A stretch of DNA of 6,377 bases. Origin: Chloroflexota bacterium. Lineage in GTDB: Bacteria > Chloroflexota > Ktedonobacteria > Ktedonobacterales > Ktedonobacteraceae. A model generated the notes under the pieces. That model was not told the origin of the DNA. It made no database searches and was given only the letters and a program-made list of their open reading frames with translations. The translations under genes and the position numbers were made by a program. Each line of letters starts with the position of its first letter. The stretch's first letter is position 1. Shown one piece after another: positions 4,433-6,377 of this stretch. Location of the stretch: contig VBHS01000011.1 of the NCBI GenBank assembly GCA_005881295.1, positions 1 to 6,377 on the forward strand, given 5' to 3'.

Positions 4433-6377
4433 ATGTTAGATGCAGTCAACGTTCAGTTCCACAACTTGCCTTCGCAACTCACACCGCTGATCGGACGCGA
4501 GCAAGAGAGACAGGCAGTTTGCACACTCCTCCGACGACCAGGAGTGCGCCTCGTCACGCTCACGGGTACGGGCGGAGTTGGCAAAACACGCCTGAGTTTG
4601 CAAGTCGCGACCGACTTGCTGGATGACTTTTGCGACGGCGTCTGCTTCATCCAACTGGCACCCGTGAGCGACCCTGAACTGGTCGTCGCCACGATCACGC
4701 GCACCCTTGGCATCAAGGAGGTGGGAGAGCGATCACTCCTCGATCTTCTCACATCCTATTTACAAGACAAGCACCTGCTGTTACTGCCAGACAACTTTGA
4801 TCAGGTTCTGCCGGCAGCACCGCAGCTTTCAAACCTGCTGGCTGCTTGTCCTCACGTCAAGGTCCTGGTGACCAGCCGTGCTGTGTTACACGTTCATGGA
4901 GAACACGAGTATCCTGTCCCACCACTGGCGCTCCCCGACCTCTCTCATCTTCCGGAGAGCGAAACCATCTCACAGTATGCATCGGTCGCCCTTTTCCTGG
5001 AGCGAGCAAGGGCTGCCAGGCCCAATTTTACGATGACAGCCGTCAATAGCCGCACGATCGCGGAGATTTGTGTCCGCCTGGATGGATTGCCTCTCGCCAT
5101 TGAACTTGCAGGGGCGCGCATCAACCTGCTTCCCCCGCAGGCGCTGCTGACCCGGTTGGAGCATCGCCTGGACGTGTTGACGAGTGGGCCCCAGGATGTT
5201 CCTGCGCGGCAGCAGACCCTGCGCAACATGCTCGCCTGGAGTTATGATTTGCTGGATGCCGCAGAGCAGCGTCTCTTCCGGCGCCTCTCCATTTTTGTTG
5301 GCGGCTGCACATTGGAAGCTGTGGAGGGTCTCTATCAAGCTCTCGGTGAGATGCCGGCATACGTGCTGGATGGGGTAGCTTCCCTGATCGATAAGAGCTT
5401 GCTACGACAAACGGATCAGGAGGGGGAGGAACCCCGACTCGTGATGCTGGAGACGATCCGTGAGTACGGTCTGGAGTGCTTGACTGCGACTGGCGAGATG
5501 GAGATCACCCGCCAGGCTCATGCTGCTCACTACCTGTCGTTGGCGGAGGAGGCAGAGCTAGAACTGGGAGGGCCACAGCAAGCATCGCGGTTGGAGCAGT
5601 TGGAGCGGGAGCATGACAACCTGCGAGCGGCGTTGCAGTGGGTGATAGAACAGGCCGGCAAAGACGATTCCGGGCAACGTGCTGTTAATAGGGGAGAGAT
5701 GGCCCTGAGGTTGGCGGGAGCGCTGCGCAGTTTCTGGGTAGCACATGGTCATATCAGTGAAGGGCGGCATTTCCTGGAGCGTGCATTGGCTGTAAGCGAG
5801 GGAGTCGAGGCAGCAGTACAGGCGAAGGCGCTCTTCGTGACGGCGTACCTGGCCTTCGTCCAAAGCGACCATGAGCGCACAGAGGAACTGGGCAAGCAGA
5901 GCCTGGCGCTGTATCGAGATCTCGAAGACCAACCAGGCATAGCCTTCGCGCTCTCGTTGCTGGGAAGTGTAGCCTGGACGAAGGGCAAGATGGTTGCAGC
6001 TCGGACTCTGACGGAGGAAGCCCTGGCAGTTGCCAGGCAGGTAGACGATATGGATCGCATTGCCTACTCCCTCTTTGTGTTAGGACTGCTCTCCAGCAGC
6101 CTGGGTGAGTACACCCGGGCCTGTGCCCTCTACCAGGAGAGCGTGGCGGTTCACCGGGCGGCGGGGAACAAGCGGGGTCTTGCTCATACCCTCTCCCAAT
6201 TCGCCCAGGTGCTCTTTGTCTCCCAGGTGGATCAGGCGCAGGTGATCCCTCTGCTCGAGGAATGTCTCACGCTCTCTGAGGATGTGGGCTTCAAGGAGGG
6301 TATTGCGGCGTATGATTGCGTCTCGGGTCAACTGGCTCTCAGTCAGGGAGACCTGATCACGGCGCGCTCGCTGGCTG
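4433..6377 (+). CDS. STAND/NB-ARC-type ATPase with TPR-like repeats, 3' end missing
   Basis: The frame is open from ATG 4433 to the window edge, giving 648 complete codons without a stop. It has the plan of signal-transduction STAND ATPases of the AfsR/MalT/LuxR-associated type, which act as ATP-dependent switches sensing a ligand through the C-terminal repeats. A short leader runs to LIGREQE (19-25), the usual entry to the domain. Walker A is GTGGVGKT (45-52). The Walker B strand is LLLLPDN (115-121), with Asp120 kept but Pro119 in place of the usual aliphatic residue. TSR (147-149) is the sensor-like motif, and GLPLAIELA (218-226) is the NB-ARC GLPL motif. A winged-helix-like part follows around 265-350 and ends in ETIREYGLECL. 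An alpha-helical region with TPR-like repeats runs from about 360 to the edge, clearest from 465 on. There is no N-terminal kinase, SARP or HTH domain; a LuxR-type HTH could lie beyond the edge. ATG 4433 is the only sensible start (in-frame TGA at 4385) but has no good ribosome binding site. Confidence 0.
   Translation, partial: MLDAVNVQFHNLPSQLTPLIGREQERQAVCTLLRRPGVRLVTLTGTGGVGKTRLSLQVATDLLDDFCDGVCFIQLAPVSDPELVVATITRTLGIKEVGERSLLDLLTSYLQDKHLLLLPDNFDQVLPAAPQLSNLLAACPHVKVLVTSRAVLHVHGEHEYPVPPLALPDLSHLPESETISQYASVALFLERARAARPNFTMTAVNSRTIAEICVRLDGLPLAIELAGARINLLPPQALLTRLEHRLDVLTSGPQDVPARQQTLRNMLAWSYDLLDAAEQRLFRRLSIFVGGCTLEAVEGLYQALGEMPAYVLDGVASLIDKSLLRQTDQEGEEPRLVMLETIREYGLECLTATGEMEITRQAHAAHYLSLAEEAELELGGPQQASRLEQLEREHDNLRAALQWVIEQAGKDDSGQRAVNRGEMALRLAGALRSFWVAHGHISEGRHFLERALAVSEGVEAAVQAKALFVTAYLAFVQSDHERTEELGKQSLALYRDLEDQPGIAFALSLLGSVAWTKGKMVAARTLTEEALAVARQVDDMDRIAYSLFVLGLLSSSLGEYTRACALYQESVAVHRAAGNKRGLAHTLSQFAQVLFVSQVDQAQVIPLLEECLTLSEDVGFKEGIAAYDCVSGQLALSQGDLITARSLA

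Noticed and set aside
5558..6060. Overlapping minus-strand frames opposite the TPR part of the ATPase
   Set aside because: They are shadows of a high-G+C coding frame that is open through the whole region with consistent STAND/TPR homology.

Overview
The window looks like a chromosomal segment of a Chloroflexota bacterium, most likely of the Ktedonobacteria type. I infer this from the style of the proteins: a STAND/NB-ARC-type ATPase with a tetratricopeptide tail, a stand-alone ECF-like sigma factor, and an FtsH with a hydrophilic N-terminal extension. No rRNA or other taxonomic marker is present, so the placement is an inference. No tRNA, CRISPR array, insertion sequence or phage gene is visible.

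Layout. Bases 2-922 (+) are the 3' part of cydB, subunit II of a cytochrome bd-type quinol oxidase, cut by the left edge. Directly after its stop (927-1271, +) lies a headless C-terminal remnant of a major facilitator superfamily (MFS) transporter. A 79-bp gap carrying two hairpins (1289-1351) separates this from the convergent ftsH (3357-1351, -), a complete membrane-bound AAA+ zinc protease. Upstream of ftsH is a 414-bp gene-free region (3358-3771). Its ftsH-proximal third is rich in inverted repeats and contains a candidate promoter. Divergent from ftsH are a small ECF-like sigma factor (3772-4365, +) and, 67 bp further on, a large STAND-type ATPase with TPR-like repeats (4433 to the right edge, +). 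The ATPase is still open at the window end.

How the genes work together. CydB belongs to respiration and FtsH to membrane-protein quality control, and nothing in the sequence links the two. The sigma factor and the ATPase are co-directional and could be co-transcribed, which would make a small regulatory pair. However, the ATPase lacks an obvious ribosome binding site and the gap has no clear terminator or promoter, so an operon is only possible. No adjacent anti-sigma factor is seen.

Most worth a second look are the nested inverted repeats upstream of ftsH, the replacement of the FtsH pore-loop aromatic by leucine, the decayed transporter behind cydB, and the sigma-factor/STAND-ATPase neighbourhood. 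I do not see strong evidence for a wholly new system.
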